The position numbers and the translations under genes are program-made. From Sphingomonas sp. CFBP 13720 (GTDB lineage: Bacteria; Pseudomonadota; Alphaproteobacteria; Sphingomonadales; Sphingomonadaceae), in contig NZ_JACYVA010000004.1 in NCBI RefSeq assembly GCF_014842075.1, forward strand, positions 294,573-358,572: a stretch of 64,000 bases of DNA, in the 5' to 3' direction. The notes under the pieces were generated by a model, which worked only from the letters and a program-made list of their open reading frames with translations, did not search any database and was not told the DNA's origin. How positions within the stretch are numbered: position 1 is the stretch's first letter; each line of letters opens with the position of its first letter. Positions 55,086 through 64,000 of this stretch are shown in pieces.

Positions 55086-57602
55086 ATGCGCCGTTTCCGT
55101 CCGATCGCCGTCCTGTGGGCCGGCACCATGTTGACGCCTGCCGCCTTTGCGCAGGAGGCACCGACGACGCCCCCGGTGCAGCTGGCGCTTGCGACGCCGC
55201 CCGTTGCACCCGCGCTTACTGATCCCGAAGATCCTGCGATTGCTCCCGACGACGTCCAGGCGCGCGATGCCGGCGAGATCGTGGTGACCGCGCGCCGGCG
55301 CGAGGAGAATGTGCAGGACGTGCCGGTCGCCATCTCGGTCATCGGCGGCGCGACGCTGGAAGCGCAGGGCACGTACAATATCAACCGCCTGACGCAATTG
55401 CAGCCGTCGCTGCAATTCTTCTCCACCAACCCGCGCAATACGTTCATCAATATTCGTGGTATCGGCGCGCCGTTCGGCCTGACCAACGATGGGTTCGAAC
55501 AGGGCGTCGGCATCTATATCGATCAGGTCTATTACAACCGTATCGCCGCAGCGACGCTGGACTTCGTCGATGTCGAACGGATCGAGGTGCTGCGGGGGCC
55601 ACAGGGAACGCTGTACGGCAAGAATACCACGGCCGGGGCGATCAACATCACCACGCGCGCGCCCAGCTTCGATTTCGAAGGCCGGGCAGAGGTGTCGATC
55701 GGCGACTATAATTTCAAACAGGCGAAGGTGTCGGTGTCCGGTCCGCTGACCGACAATCTGGCGGCGCGGATCAGCGTGTCGAGCACCGACCGGCGCGGGA
55801 CGATTTACAATGTCGCTACGGACACGTGGATCAATTCGCAGGACAATATCGGCGTTCGCGGTGCGCTGCTGTGGAAGCCGTCCGATCGGCTGCGGCTGAC
55901 GCTGTCGGGCGATTTCAATCTTCAGGACCCGATCTGCTGCGGCCAGATCTATGCCCGCGTCGGCACGACCCAACGCGCCGCGAACCGCCAATATGCCGCG
56001 CTGACCGCGTTGTTTCCGGGATATGTCGTGCCGAGCACCGATCCGTTCGACCGGCTGACCGACCTCGACGCCGATCTGGCGGCGCGTAACGAGATCGGTG
56101 GCACGTCGCTGCGGGCTGAATGGGATCTGGGGGCGGGGACGCTGACGTCGGTCACCGCATGGCGTTATTGGGATTGGGGGCCGAAGAACGACCGCGATTT
56201 CACCGGACTGCCGGTCTACACCCGCGTCAACAACCCGACCAAGCAGAACCAGTATACGCAGGAACTGCGCTACGCCTATGACGGGCGCGGGTTCGACTTC
56301 GTCATCGGGGCATTCGGTTTCTATCAGAAGATCCATACGACCGGCGTGCAGGAAACCGGCAGTGCCGCCAGCGCGTGGCTGCTCAACCCGACCAGCGCGC
56401 TGTCGCGCAATCCAGCGGTGCTGAACGGCGTACTGGCGGAAAACGACATCCGGCTGGAGAACCTGAGCCTTGCGACGTTCGGCAAGCTGAACTGGCACGT
56501 GACCGACCGGCTGACCGTTTCCCCCGGCATCCGTGTCAATTACGACAAGAAGGAAGGACTGTACAATTCGGTCGTCACCGGCACCGCGTCCGATGGCACG
56601 CGACAGGTGATCGGCAATTCGCCGACCAGCGCCTATTACAACGATCCGTGGACCGCCGCGCAGCGCGGCGTGCAGGCATCGCAATTCTTCGAGCCGGATT
56701 TCAGCGACTGGAACCTGTCGTACGATCTGAACGTGTCGTACGATATCACGCCCGATATCCTGTATTACGCCACCTATGCCCGGTCGTTCAAAACCGGCGG
56801 CATCAACCTGAACGGCGTGCCCAGCCGTCCCGATGGGACTCCTGCATTGGAAGTCGCGCAGATCGATCCCGAAAAGGTCGATCATTTCGAGATCGGCTTC
56901 AAGACGCAATTCTGGGACCGCCGCGCGACGTTCAACGTCGCCGGCTATTGGACCAGCATCAAGGATTTTCAGGCGAGCGTCATCAGCAATGTCAGCGGAA
57001 GCAACGTGCTACGCGGCTATCTTGCCAATGCGGACAAGGTTCGCGTGCGTGGAATCGAGGCGGATTTCTCCATCCGCCCGTCGCAGCGGCTGAACGCGTA
57101 TCTCAGCGGTGCCTTCACCGATCACAAGTTCGTGCGGTTCGTCGATGCGCCATGCCCGCCCGAACTGGCGGGCGGTGGTACGGGGACCCCGCCAGGACCC
57201 GCGGCGACGCCGGGCGCGAACAGCCCTGCCAATTGCGACGTATCGGGCCAATGGTTGCCCGGCGTTTCCAAATGGGCGTTCTCGTGGGGGACCGAATATA
57301 ACCTGCCGGCCAAGGTGCTGGGGCGCGATGGGCAGGCCTATGCCGGCTATGATGCGAACTATCGGTCGAAATTCTCGTCCAACGCTTCGCGGTCGATCTA
57401 CACCGACATCGACGGCTATTCGATCCACAATTTCCGTGCCGGGTTCCGTACGGACAATTTCGATATCTTCGGATGGGTGCGCAACGCGTTCGACGAGGAT
57501 TACTTCGAGTCGCTGGCGGTGACGCCGGGTAATACCGGACTCATTTCCGCACAACTCGGCGATCCGTCCACATGGGGCGGCACGATCAAGCTCTCGTTCT
57601 GA
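55086..57602 (+). CDS. TonB-dependent receptor
   Basis: Outer-membrane beta-barrel transporter. 838 residues: signal peptide (1–22, AAFAQ), a Pro/Ala-rich linker, a TonB box-like GEIVVTARRREENVQDVP, a plug domain with INIRGIGAPFG and VEVLRGPQGTLYGKNTTAGAINITTR, and a barrel ending in ...TIKLSF with a C-terminal Phe. Substrate unknown; no regulator or cytoplasmic pathway gene sits next to it, so the context does not help. Sphingomonads carry many such receptors for sugars, aromatics and iron. Confidence 0.93.
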   Translation: MRRFRPIAVLWAGTMLTPAAFAQEAPTTPPVQLALATPPVAPALTDPEDPAIAPDDVQARDAGEIVVTARRREENVQDVPVAISVIGGATLEAQGTYNINRLTQLQPSLQFFSTNPRNTFINIRGIGAPFGLTNDGFEQGVGIYIDQVYYNRIAAATLDFVDVERIEVLRGPQGTLYGKNTTAGAINITTRAPSFDFEGRAEVSIGDYNFKQAKVSVSGPLTDNLAARISVSSTDRRGTIYNVATDTWINSQDNIGVRGALLWKPSDRLRLTLSGDFNLQDPICCGQIYARVGTTQRAANRQYAALTALFPGYVVPSTDPFDRLTDLDADLAARNEIGGTSLRAEWDLGAGTLTSVTAWRYWDWGPKNDRDFTGLPVYTRVNNPTKQNQYTQELRYAYDGRGFDFVIGAFGFYQKIHTTGVQETGSAASAWLLNPTSALSRNPAVLNGVLAENDIRLENLSLATFGKLNWHVTDRLTVSPGIRVNYDKKEGLYNSVVTGTASDGTRQVIGNSPTSAYYNDPWTAAQRGVQASQFFEPDFSDWNLSYDLNVSYDITPDILYYATYARSFKTGGINLNGVPSRPDGTPALEVAQIDPEKVDHFEIGFKTQFWDRRATFNVAGYWTSIKDFQASVISNVSGSNVLRGYLANADKVRVRGIEADFSIRPSQRLNAYLSGAFTDHKFVRFVDAPCPPELAGGGTGTPPGPAATPGANSPANCDVSGQWLPGVSKWAFSWGTEYNLPAKVLGRDGQAYAGYDANYRSKFSSNASRSIYTDIDGYSIHNFRAGFRTDNFDIFGWVRNAFDEDYFESLAVTPGNTGLISAQLGDPSTWGGTIKLSF

Positions 57603-57860
57603 CGGTCAGCGTTCCGATGCGGCATCGTCGGCTCCGTCCGGCGGTGCCTTTCCGTCGTGTCGATAGCGGGCAGGCCACTCCGCTCCGGTGTCTCGCGTCG
57701 TAGATGGCGGAACGATCAGAGAGCCGGCGGCGTCCGAGATCGCGAACCGAACTTGGGCAGCGGCGACAGCAACGAGGCCCGCCGGCAACCTTGCGGATAC
57801 GGCGCGACGGTCGGATCGAGATAACAGAAAACGACAGTCGCAAGGCCCGAAAACGCCAAA

Positions 57861-57886
57861 CGCCCGGGCTGCTTCCAGCCCGGGCG
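57861..57886 (-). terminator. Strong hairpin, U-tract on the minus strand
   Basis: A perfect 11-bp GC stem with a four-base loop. On the minus strand it is followed by TTTGGCGTTTTC; on the plus strand the tail is CCTGCG. Flanking genes are both on the plus strand, so it could be a bidirectional terminator of the TonB receptor gene or end an unrecognised minus-strand transcript. The rest of the 561-bp gap 57603–58163 holds no supported gene. Confidence 0.6.
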
Positions 57887-58163
57887 CCTGCGTGACGATC
57901 GCTCGTCAGCCCCCTTGTCAGCCACCGCTTCCACGCCCATTCCCCCGAACAGGGCGGAGCCGGTTGGCCTCCCCGAACCACGGCCTTTTTGCCTGCGTTT
58001 CGTGAACACGTCGTTACGGCTACGGACGCTGCCTGTCACGCGGTCAGCGGCATGTTCGCTACGCTTTCCTTCACCATGTGTCGATTCGGCAACAGCATGC
58101 ATTGCGCCGCCGCCACCGCCTGCCTACAGCCGGATATCACTGCCCGAGGGACCGAATTCATCC

Positions 58164-59414
58164 ATGCTGCTGTCGCGCTACGAGCGGATGATCGCCCGCC
58201 GCTATCTGTTGCCGGGCCGGGGGGAAGCGTTCATCGCGATGGTCGCATCGATCAGCCTGGTGGCGGTGATGCTGGGGGTCGCCGCGCTGGTGATCGTGAT
58301 GAGCGTGATGAACGGCTTCCGGGCCGAACTGTTCGACAAGATCGTCGGGCTGAACGGCCATGCGATCATCCAGGGATATAACAACCAACTGCCCGACTGG
58401 CGTCGCATCGCCGACGATGCCCGGCGGACGCCCGGCGTCACCAGCGCGACGCCGCTGATCGAACAGCCGTTGTTCGCCACCTATAACGGCCGTTCCGAAT
58501 TCATCCTCGCGCGCGGCATGCGCGTGGCGGACATCCGCGCCACGCCGACGATCCGCGATAATGTGAAGCAGGGCGCGCTGGCCGCGCTGACGCCGGGCAG
58601 CGGCAATGTCGTCATCGGATCGCGCCTTGCCATGTCGCTGGGCGTGACGGTGGGCAGCGAGATCACGATCATCAGCCCGCAGGGACCGACCACCCCGTTC
58701 GGGACGATGATCCGGCAGGTGCCGTACCGCGTCGCCGCCATCGTCGAGGTCGGGGTGTATGATTACGACAAGGCGTTCGTCATCATGCCGATCGAGGATG
58801 CGCAGACGCTGCTGCTGACCGGCGACTCCGTCGGCATGATCGAGGTCGAAACGAACGATCCCGACGACATCGACCGGATCATGGCCCCGCTGAAACAGAA
58901 ATACGTCGCCAGCGCGCAGGTATCCGACTGGCGGCAACTGAATGCCGAATTGTTCGAGGCGCTGGCGGTCGACCGGATCGTGACGTTCACCGTATTGTCG
59001 ATCATCATCCTGATCGCGGTGTTCAACATCCTGTCGTCGCTGATCATGCTGGTCCGGGCGAAGACGCGCGATATCGCGATCCTGCGGACGATGGGTGCCA
59101 CCCGGGGCGGGCTGTTGCGCATCTTCATGACGGTGGGAACGACGATCGGCGCGCTCGGTGTCAGCGCGGGCCTCGTGCTGGGGTTCATCTTCCTGTATTT
59201 CCGGCAGGCGGTGATCGGCGGGGTCAGCCGGGCGATCGGGATCGAGATATGGGACCCGACGATGCGCTATCTCACCGAATTGCCGTCGAAGGTCGATCCC
59301 GTCGAAATCACCGTGATCGCGCTGGTCGCGCTGCTGTTCTCGTTCCTCGCCACGCTGTATCCCGCGTTCAAGGCGGCCAATACCGATCCGGTCCAGGTAC
59401 TCCGCTATGACTGA
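58164..59414 (+). CDS. lolC: Lipoprotein-releasing ABC transporter permease LolC/E
   Basis: Permease that extracts outer-membrane lipoproteins from the inner membrane for LolA. 416 residues with four membrane helices (about 22–48, 273–298, 320–350 and 375–400) and a large periplasmic domain between the first two. [31 protein letters not shown] and [20 protein letters not shown] (coupling region) are typical. A single homolog (LolF-type, serving as both C and E) is usual in alphaproteobacteria; only one is seen here. It overlaps lolD by eight bases. Confidence 0.92.
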   Translation: MLLSRYERMIARRYLLPGRGEAFIAMVASISLVAVMLGVAALVIVMSVMNGFRAELFDKIVGLNGHAIIQGYNNQLPDWRRIADDARRTPGVTSATPLIEQPLFATYNGRSEFILARGMRVADIRATPTIRDNVKQGALAALTPGSGNVVIGSRLAMSLGVTVGSEITIISPQGPTTPFGTMIRQVPYRVAAIVEVGVYDYDKAFVIMPIEDAQTLLLTGDSVGMIEVETNDPDDIDRIMAPLKQKYVASAQVSDWRQLNAELFEALAVDRIVTFTVLSIIILIAVFNILSSLIMLVRAKTRDIAILRTMGATRGGLLRIFMTVGTTIGALGVSAGLVLGFIFLYFRQAVIGGVSRAIGIEIWDPTMRYLTELPSKVDPVEITVIALVALLFSFLATLYPAFKAANTDPVQVLRYD

Positions 59415-60081
59415 TCCCGTCCTCCAAACCCGCAACCTGCGCCGCAGCTTTACGCAGGCGGAAGCGACGATCCATGTCCTGCGCGGTGTCGACCTGACCG
59501 TCGGAGCAGGCGAGATCGTCGCGCTGCTCGGCCCGTCGGGATCGGGCAAGTCGACGCTGCTCCAGGCGGTCGGCCTGCTCGAAGGTGGGTTCGAGGGCGA
59601 AATCCTCGTCGCGGGCGAGGAAGTAGCGAAGTTCGGCTCCAACGCCCGTACCGAAGTGCGGCGCGACCGGATGGGCTTCATCTATCAGTTCCACCACCTC
59701 CTCCCCGATTTCAACGCGCTCGAAAACGTCGTCCTGCCGCAACTGGTGCGCGGCGATTCCCGTCGCGATGCCGATGCCCGCGCCACTGAATTGCTGTCCG
59801 CGCTGGGCCTCGGCAACCGGCTGACTCACCGTCCCAGCCAGTTGTCGGGCGGCGAGCAACAGCGCGTGGCGGTGGCCCGCGCGCTGGCCAATCGACCCGC
59901 GCTGGTGCTGGCCGACGAGCCGACCGGCAATCTGGACGAGGCGACGGCCGACGTCGTGTTCGCCGAATTCATCCGGCTGGTGCGCGGGCAGGGGTCGGCG
60001 GCACTGGTCGCGACGCACAACGAACGGCTGGCCGCACGGATGGACCGCGTGGTGCGGCTGCACGACGGCGTATTGCGATAG
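59407..60081 (+). CDS. lolD: Lipoprotein-releasing system ATP-binding protein LolD
   Basis: ATPase of the Lol transporter. 224 residues. Walker A is GPSGSGKST at residues 42–50, the signature is LSGGEQQR, Walker B is [13 protein letters not shown], and the switch histidine follows in [26 protein letters not shown] is the LolD-specific motif region. Overlap with the permease gene shows co-translation. Confidence 0.95.
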   Translation: MTDPVLQTRNLRRSFTQAEATIHVLRGVDLTVGAGEIVALLGPSGSGKSTLLQAVGLLEGGFEGEILVAGEEVAKFGSNARTEVRRDRMGFIYQFHHLLPDFNALENVVLPQLVRGDSRRDADARATELLSALGLGNRLTHRPSQLSGGEQQRVAVARALANRPALVLADEPTGNLDEATADVVFAEFIRLVRGQGSAALVATHNERLAARMDRVVRLHDGVLR

Positions 60082-60135
60082 GGGTTCGTCGCACACGCAC
60101 TGGTCGAATCGAACCGGTATGACTAGGTGATCGCA

Positions 60136-63100
60136 ATGTCGCATTCCGGGTTCGTGCCGCTCCGTATTTTTTCGTCCTACACGATGCTGGAAGGCGCGAT
60201 CGAGCCGAAGGCGCTGGCCAAACACGCGCGCAAGCTCGGTTTTCCCGCCGCCGGCCTGACCGACCGCAACGGCCTATACGCGGCGATGGCATTCTCCGAT
60301 GCGGCGAAGGATGCCGGCGTCCAGCCGATCATCGGCACGCTGCTCGCGGTCGCGCGGCCCGGCGCACCCGACGGCGTGCAGCCGGAAATCGACTGGCTCG
60401 CGCTCTATGCGCAGGATGCGGCCGGCTATGACAATCTGTGCGCGCTGGTGTCGATGGCGCATCTCGACCGCCCGGTGGAAGTGCCGGCGCATGTCCCGAT
60501 CGACGCGCTGATCGGACGCAGCAACGGGCTGGTCGCGCTGACCGGCGCGGGCGATGGAGCACTGGCCCGGCTGTTTGCGGCGAACCAGACCGCCGATGCG
60601 GAACGCTATGCCGACCGGCTGCAGGCGCTGTTCGGCGACCGGCTCTATATCGAACTTGCGCGGCGCGGCGAAGAGGTGGAACGGCTGGCCGAACCGCATC
60701 TGCTCGACCTTGCCTATGCCCGCGACCTGCCGCTGGTCGCGACCAACCCGTGCTGCTTCGCCGAGGCCGATTTCCACGATGCGCATGACGCCATGCTGTG
60801 CATCGCCAGTTCCAGCTACGTCGCCAGCGAGGACCGGCAGCGGTCATCGCCCGAAGCATGGCTGAAGCCCGCTTCCGTGATGCAGGAGGCGTTCGCCGAC
60901 CTGCCCGAAGCGCTGGCCAATACGCTGGTCGTCGCGCAACGCTGCGCCGTGGCTGCGCCGAAGCGCAAGCCGATCCTGCCCAGCCTTGCGGGCGACCGCG
61001 ATGCCGAAGCGACCAAGCTGCGCGTTGATTCGCGCGCCGGGCTGATCGGACGGCTGCGCAAGATCGTCGCGCTGGAAGCGGGGCTGGTACAGGCCGAAGT
61101 GGTGGTGGACGACCTGACCGGCGCTGGTCCGGGCGTTGCCCCGCGTGAACCCGCGCCATGGGAAGACGATGCGAACATGGCCCCGCCCGCGCCGGTCGAC
61201 GTCACGGCGAACGCCAACGGCGTCATCCCGGAGATATTCGAAGCCGACCTCGTCGCGCGCTTCCCCGAATATTTCGCGCGGCTCGACTTCGAGCTCGACG
61301 TCATCTGTCAAATGGGGTTTCCGGGCTATTTTCTGATCGTCGCGGACTTCATCAAATGGGCCAAAGATCACGACATTCCCGTTGGTCCCGGCCGTGGGTC
61401 GGGTGCCGGGTCGGCCGTCGCTTGGTCGCTGACCATCACCGATCTCGATCCGATCAAGCTGGGGCTGCTGTTCGAACGCTTCCTGAACCCGGAACGCGTA
61501 TCGATGCCCGATTTCGACATCGATTTCTGCGAAACGCGGCGCGGCGAGGTCATCCGCTACGTCCAGCAGAAATACGGCCGTGATCAGGTCGCGCAGATCA
61601 TCACCTTCGGTAAGCTGAAGGCACGAGCGGTACTCAAGGACACGGGCCGCGTCCTGCAGATGAGCTACGGCCAGATCGATCGTCTGGCCAAGCTGGTGCC
61701 CAACCACCCAACCGATCCGTGGACGCTCGACCGCGCGATCAACGGTGTATCGGAGCTGAACCAGCAATATACGCGCGAGGACGATGTGCGTCGTCTGCTC
61801 GACCTCGCCATGAAGCTCGAGGGGTTGCCTCGCCACTCGTCGACCCATGCCGCCGGCGTGGTGATCGGCGACCGGCCGCTCGCGCAACTGGTGCCGCTGT
61901 ACCGCGACCCGCGATCGGACATGCCGGTCACCCAGTTCGACATGAAATATGTCGAGGGTGCCGGATTGGTGAAGTTCGACTTTCTCGGCCTTAAAACCCT
62001 GTCGGTGCTGAAATTTGCGGTCGAATTGCTCGCGCGGCGCGGCGTGGCGGTCGATCTCGACAGCCTGACATGGGACGATGCCGCCACCTACGACCTGCTC
62101 AAGCGCGGCGATACGGTCGGCGTGTTCCAGCTCGAATCCGAAGGGATGCGGCGGACGCTCACCGCCGTGCGTCCGACCAATTTCGGCGACATCATCGCGC
62201 TGGTTTCGCTCTATCGCCCGGGTCCGATGGACAATATTCCGTCGTTCGGCGCGCGCAAGGCGGGACGCGAACCAATCGTCTATCCGCACGATCTGCTCGA
62301 ACCGATCCTGAACGAGACGTACGGCATCTTCGTCTATCAGGAACAGGTGATGCAGGCCGCGCAGATCCTTGCCGGCTACAGCCTGGGCGGCGCGGACATG
62401 CTGCGCCGCGCGATGGGCAAGAAGGTCAAGGCGGAGATGGACGCGCAGCGATCGATCTTCGTCGAGGGCTGCGCGAAGGTGAACGACATCCCGGCGGCAA
62501 AGGCCAACGAGCTGTTCGATTTGATCGACAAGTTCGCCGGCTATGGTTTCAACAAGAGCCACGCGGCCGCCTATGCGTTGCTGGCGTATCAGACCGCGTG
62601 GCTAAAGGCGCATCACGCGCACGAATTCTATGCGGCGTCGATGGCATTCGATTATGCGCAGACCGACAAGCTGGCGATCTTCGTCGACGACATGAAGCGG
62701 CTGCGCATCGACTGTCTGCCGCCCTGCCTCAACGCCAGCGACGCGACGTTCGGGGTGGAAGAAGGCGAGGGCGGTGCGCTTGCCGTCCGCTACGCACTGT
62801 CCGCGCTCAAGGGTGTGGGCGAACGTGCGATGGAACTGATGGTCGAGGAACGCGCCGCCAAGGGGCCGTACCGTTCGCTCGACGATTTCGCGTCACGGGT
62901 CGATCCGAAGCTGCTGAACAAGCGGCAGATCGAAACGCTGGCGGCGGCGGGCGCGTTCGATTGCCTGATCGCCGACCGCGCGGGCGTCCATGCGCTGGCC
63001 GACACGCTGATGGCGGTGGCGCAGCGGACCGAGGCGAACCGCAGCAGCGGGCAGGGCGGGTTGTTCGGCGAGGATACCGGCGCGGCGGAGGCGGCGATCC

Positions 63101-63792
63101 GTCTGCCCGACGCGCACTGGACGCTGACCGAGGCAATCGCGCTGGAAAAGGATGCGTTCGGTTTCTACTTTTCCGCGCACCCGCTCGATCGCTATGCGCA
63201 TCTGGCCAGCGCGCATGGTGCACGACAGATTGCCGATCTGGGGGCGACGCCGGTGCCCGAAGGCGGCCGCGTCGGCGCGACGGTCGCCGCGTTGGTCGAA
63301 GACGCGCGCTGGCGCACCTCGGCGCGCGGCAAACGCTATATGATGGCGACCTTGTCCGACGCGTCGGGACAGGTGCCGGTGACATGCTTCGACGAAGGGC
63401 CGGCCAACGACCTTGAGCAGGCGGGCAAGATCGGCGGCTGCGGCCTGTTCACGCTCGAACTCGACCGGCGGCCGGGCGACGAAAGCGCACGCGCGACGGT
63501 AAAGGCGATCAAGCCGTTCGAACAGATCGCGGCCAATGTGCGGTTGCGGCTGGACCTGACGGTCGACGATCCCGCCGCCTATCCCGCGCTGGCGGCAATG
63601 GTACAGGATGCACGCGGTGGCCGCGGCGAAATCTGGATCGAAGTTGCGGCAGCCGGCGGTGTCGAGGCGCGGCTATGCGTCGGACGCGACTTTCGCCTGG
63701 ACGGCGAACTTGCGGGCCGTGTCGCCCGACTGTCCGGGGTGCGCAGCGCGACGTTCGATACGGTCAAGGCACAACTGGCGGCGGTCGGGTAG
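60136..63792 (+). CDS. dnaE: DNA polymerase III alpha subunit
   Basis: Replicative polymerase. 1218 residues from the ATG at 60136; a GTG three codons earlier is possible. N-terminal PHP domain (FVPLRIFSSYTMLEGAI onward), then the palm with GPGRGSGAGSAVAWSLTITDLDP and the catalytic D459 and D461 in PDFDIDF, the fingers with GLPRHSSTHAAGVVI, the beta-binding segment QGGLFGED and a C-terminal OB fold. Residues about 318–366 form an Ala/Pro/Asp-rich insert between PHP and palm. It starts about 55 bases after lolD. Confidence 0.95.
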   Translation: MSHSGFVPLRIFSSYTMLEGAIEPKALAKHARKLGFPAAGLTDRNGLYAAMAFSDAAKDAGVQPIIGTLLAVARPGAPDGVQPEIDWLALYAQDAAGYDNLCALVSMAHLDRPVEVPAHVPIDALIGRSNGLVALTGAGDGALARLFAANQTADAERYADRLQALFGDRLYIELARRGEEVERLAEPHLLDLAYARDLPLVATNPCCFAEADFHDAHDAMLCIASSSYVASEDRQRSSPEAWLKPASVMQEAFADLPEALANTLVVAQRCAVAAPKRKPILPSLAGDRDAEATKLRVDSRAGLIGRLRKIVALEAGLVQAEVVVDDLTGAGPGVAPREPAPWEDDANMAPPAPVDVTANANGVIPEIFEADLVARFPEYFARLDFELDVICQMGFPGYFLIVADFIKWAKDHDIPVGPGRGSGAGSAVAWSLTITDLDPIKLGLLFERFLNPERVSMPDFDIDFCETRRGEVIRYVQQKYGRDQVAQIITFGKLKARAVLKDTGRVLQMSYGQIDRLAKLVPNHPTDPWTLDRAINGVSELNQQYTREDDVRRLLDLAMKLEGLPRHSSTHAAGVVIGDRPLAQLVPLYRDPRSDMPVTQFDMKYVEGAGLVKFDFLGLKTLSVLKFAVELLARRGVAVDLDSLTWDDAATYDLLKRGDTVGVFQLESEGMRRTLTAVRPTNFGDIIALVSLYRPGPMDNIPSFGARKAGREPIVYPHDLLEPILNETYGIFVYQEQVMQAAQILAGYSLGGADMLRRAMGKKVKAEMDAQRSIFVEGCAKVNDIPAAKANELFDLIDKFAGYGFNKSHAAAYALLAYQTAWLKAHHAHEFYAASMAFDYAQTDKLAIFVDDMKRLRIDCLPPCLNASDATFGVEEGEGGALAVRYALSALKGVGERAMELMVEERAAKGPYRSLDDFASRVDPKLLNKRQIETLAAAGAFDCLIADRAGVHALADTLMAVAQRTEANRSSGQGGLFGEDTGAAEAAIRLPDAHWTLTEAIALEKDAFGFYFSAHPLDRYAHLASAHGARQIADLGATPVPEGGRVGATVAALVEDARWRTSARGKRYMMATLSDASGQVPVTCFDEGPANDLEQAGKIGGCGLFTLELDRRPGDESARATVKAIKPFEQIAANVRLRLDLTVDDPAAYPALAAMVQDARGGRGEIWIEVAAAGGVEARLCVGRDFRLDGELAGRVARLSGVRSATFDTVKAQLAAVG

Positions 63793-64000
63793 GGCGGTCC
63801 GGTCGGGCTGCGTACCCGATCGCGGCGTTGTCGTTCACGGCAAGGCGCGAAGGGCGCTCGATGCAGTCGTAGGAGAATTCGGACGGATCGACGAACATCG
63901 GCAGCATGACGTTACCGCAGACCTGTTCAGGGGTCTAGGCGGGATCGACATTCAGGATTCCCAAATGTGTTGAAGGCTGATTCATAGTCATCCGTGCTGA
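63793..64000. other. Window end without a recognised gene
   Basis: 208 bases after dnaE contain no frame with a credible start, no hairpin of note and no RNA signature. The next gene lies beyond the window. Confidence 0.5.

Noticed and set aside
55020..56909. Long minus-strand frame opposite the TonB receptor
   Set aside because: It is antisense to a clear outer-membrane receptor with signal peptide, plug and barrel; composition is typical of a shadow frame.

Overview
The window is a gene-dense, GC-rich chromosomal segment from an alphaproteobacterium, most likely Sphingomonas or a close relative in the Sphingomonadaceae. Evidence: a CckA-type hybrid kinase, a GTTC-N7-GTTC SOS box before recA, DUF2842 and DUF1467 membrane proteins, the zapA–6S RNA–fau arrangement, a nuo operon running on into birA–coaX–rnj, and lolCD directly before dnaE. 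There is no prophage, insertion sequence, CRISPR array or integrase. It reads as core genome with a few small accessory insertions.

Layout. 1–7.3 kb: greB and a lytic transglycosylase (minus) diverge from dapA, a soluble hybrid histidine kinase, smpB and a DUF2062 protein. 7.3–13.6 kb: an M13 metallopeptidase lipoprotein, CckA, a single-domain response regulator and SOS-controlled recA. 13.7–17.8 kb: a GST, a histidine phosphatase, an NAD(P)HX dehydratase, an AI-2E family permease and two identical tandem tRNA-Asp genes. 17.8–19.3 kb (minus): a 62-aa protein, zapA, 6S RNA, fau and a DUF2842 protein. 19.3–27.4 kb: a central carbon cluster (tkt, gap, MOSC gene, pgk, fba class I, thiE), interrupted between pgk and fba by a ribbon-helix-helix/MazF toxin-antitoxin pair. 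27.5–30.6 kb: two cell-wall enzymes (YkuD transpeptidase, M23 peptidase), efp and an inositol-monophosphatase family gene.

30.8–46.3 kb: a complete 14-subunit NADH dehydrogenase operon, nuoABCDEFGHIJKLMN. An NTF2-like gene lies between nuoD and nuoE, and a one- or two-pass membrane protein between nuoE and nuoF. Nearly every junction is a stop/start overlap. The five real gaps (C/D, F/G, I/J, K/L, L/M) are each spanned by a mini-ORF that starts on the upstream stop codon and ends on or just inside the downstream start. The transcript continues into birA, coaX, rnj (RNase J) and a DUF1467 gene.

50.5–54.9 kb is the least understood part. A 756-aa membrane-anchored coiled-coil protein diverges from a small Hpt-like protein whose phosphoacceptor histidine is replaced by Phe. 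A near-consensus CtrA site lies between them. A secreted CHAP-domain protein and a small heat-shock gene follow; the latter has an RpoH-like promoter and a ROSE-type RNA thermometer hairpin. 55–63.8 kb: a TonB-dependent receptor, lolC/E, lolD and dnaE.

The most interesting signals beyond gene calls are the mini-ORF relay in the nuo operon, a 29-bp perfect repeat upstream of both the GST gene and thiE, and the coiled-coil/pseudo-Hpt pair. All functional statements are from reading the sequence; no database search was run.
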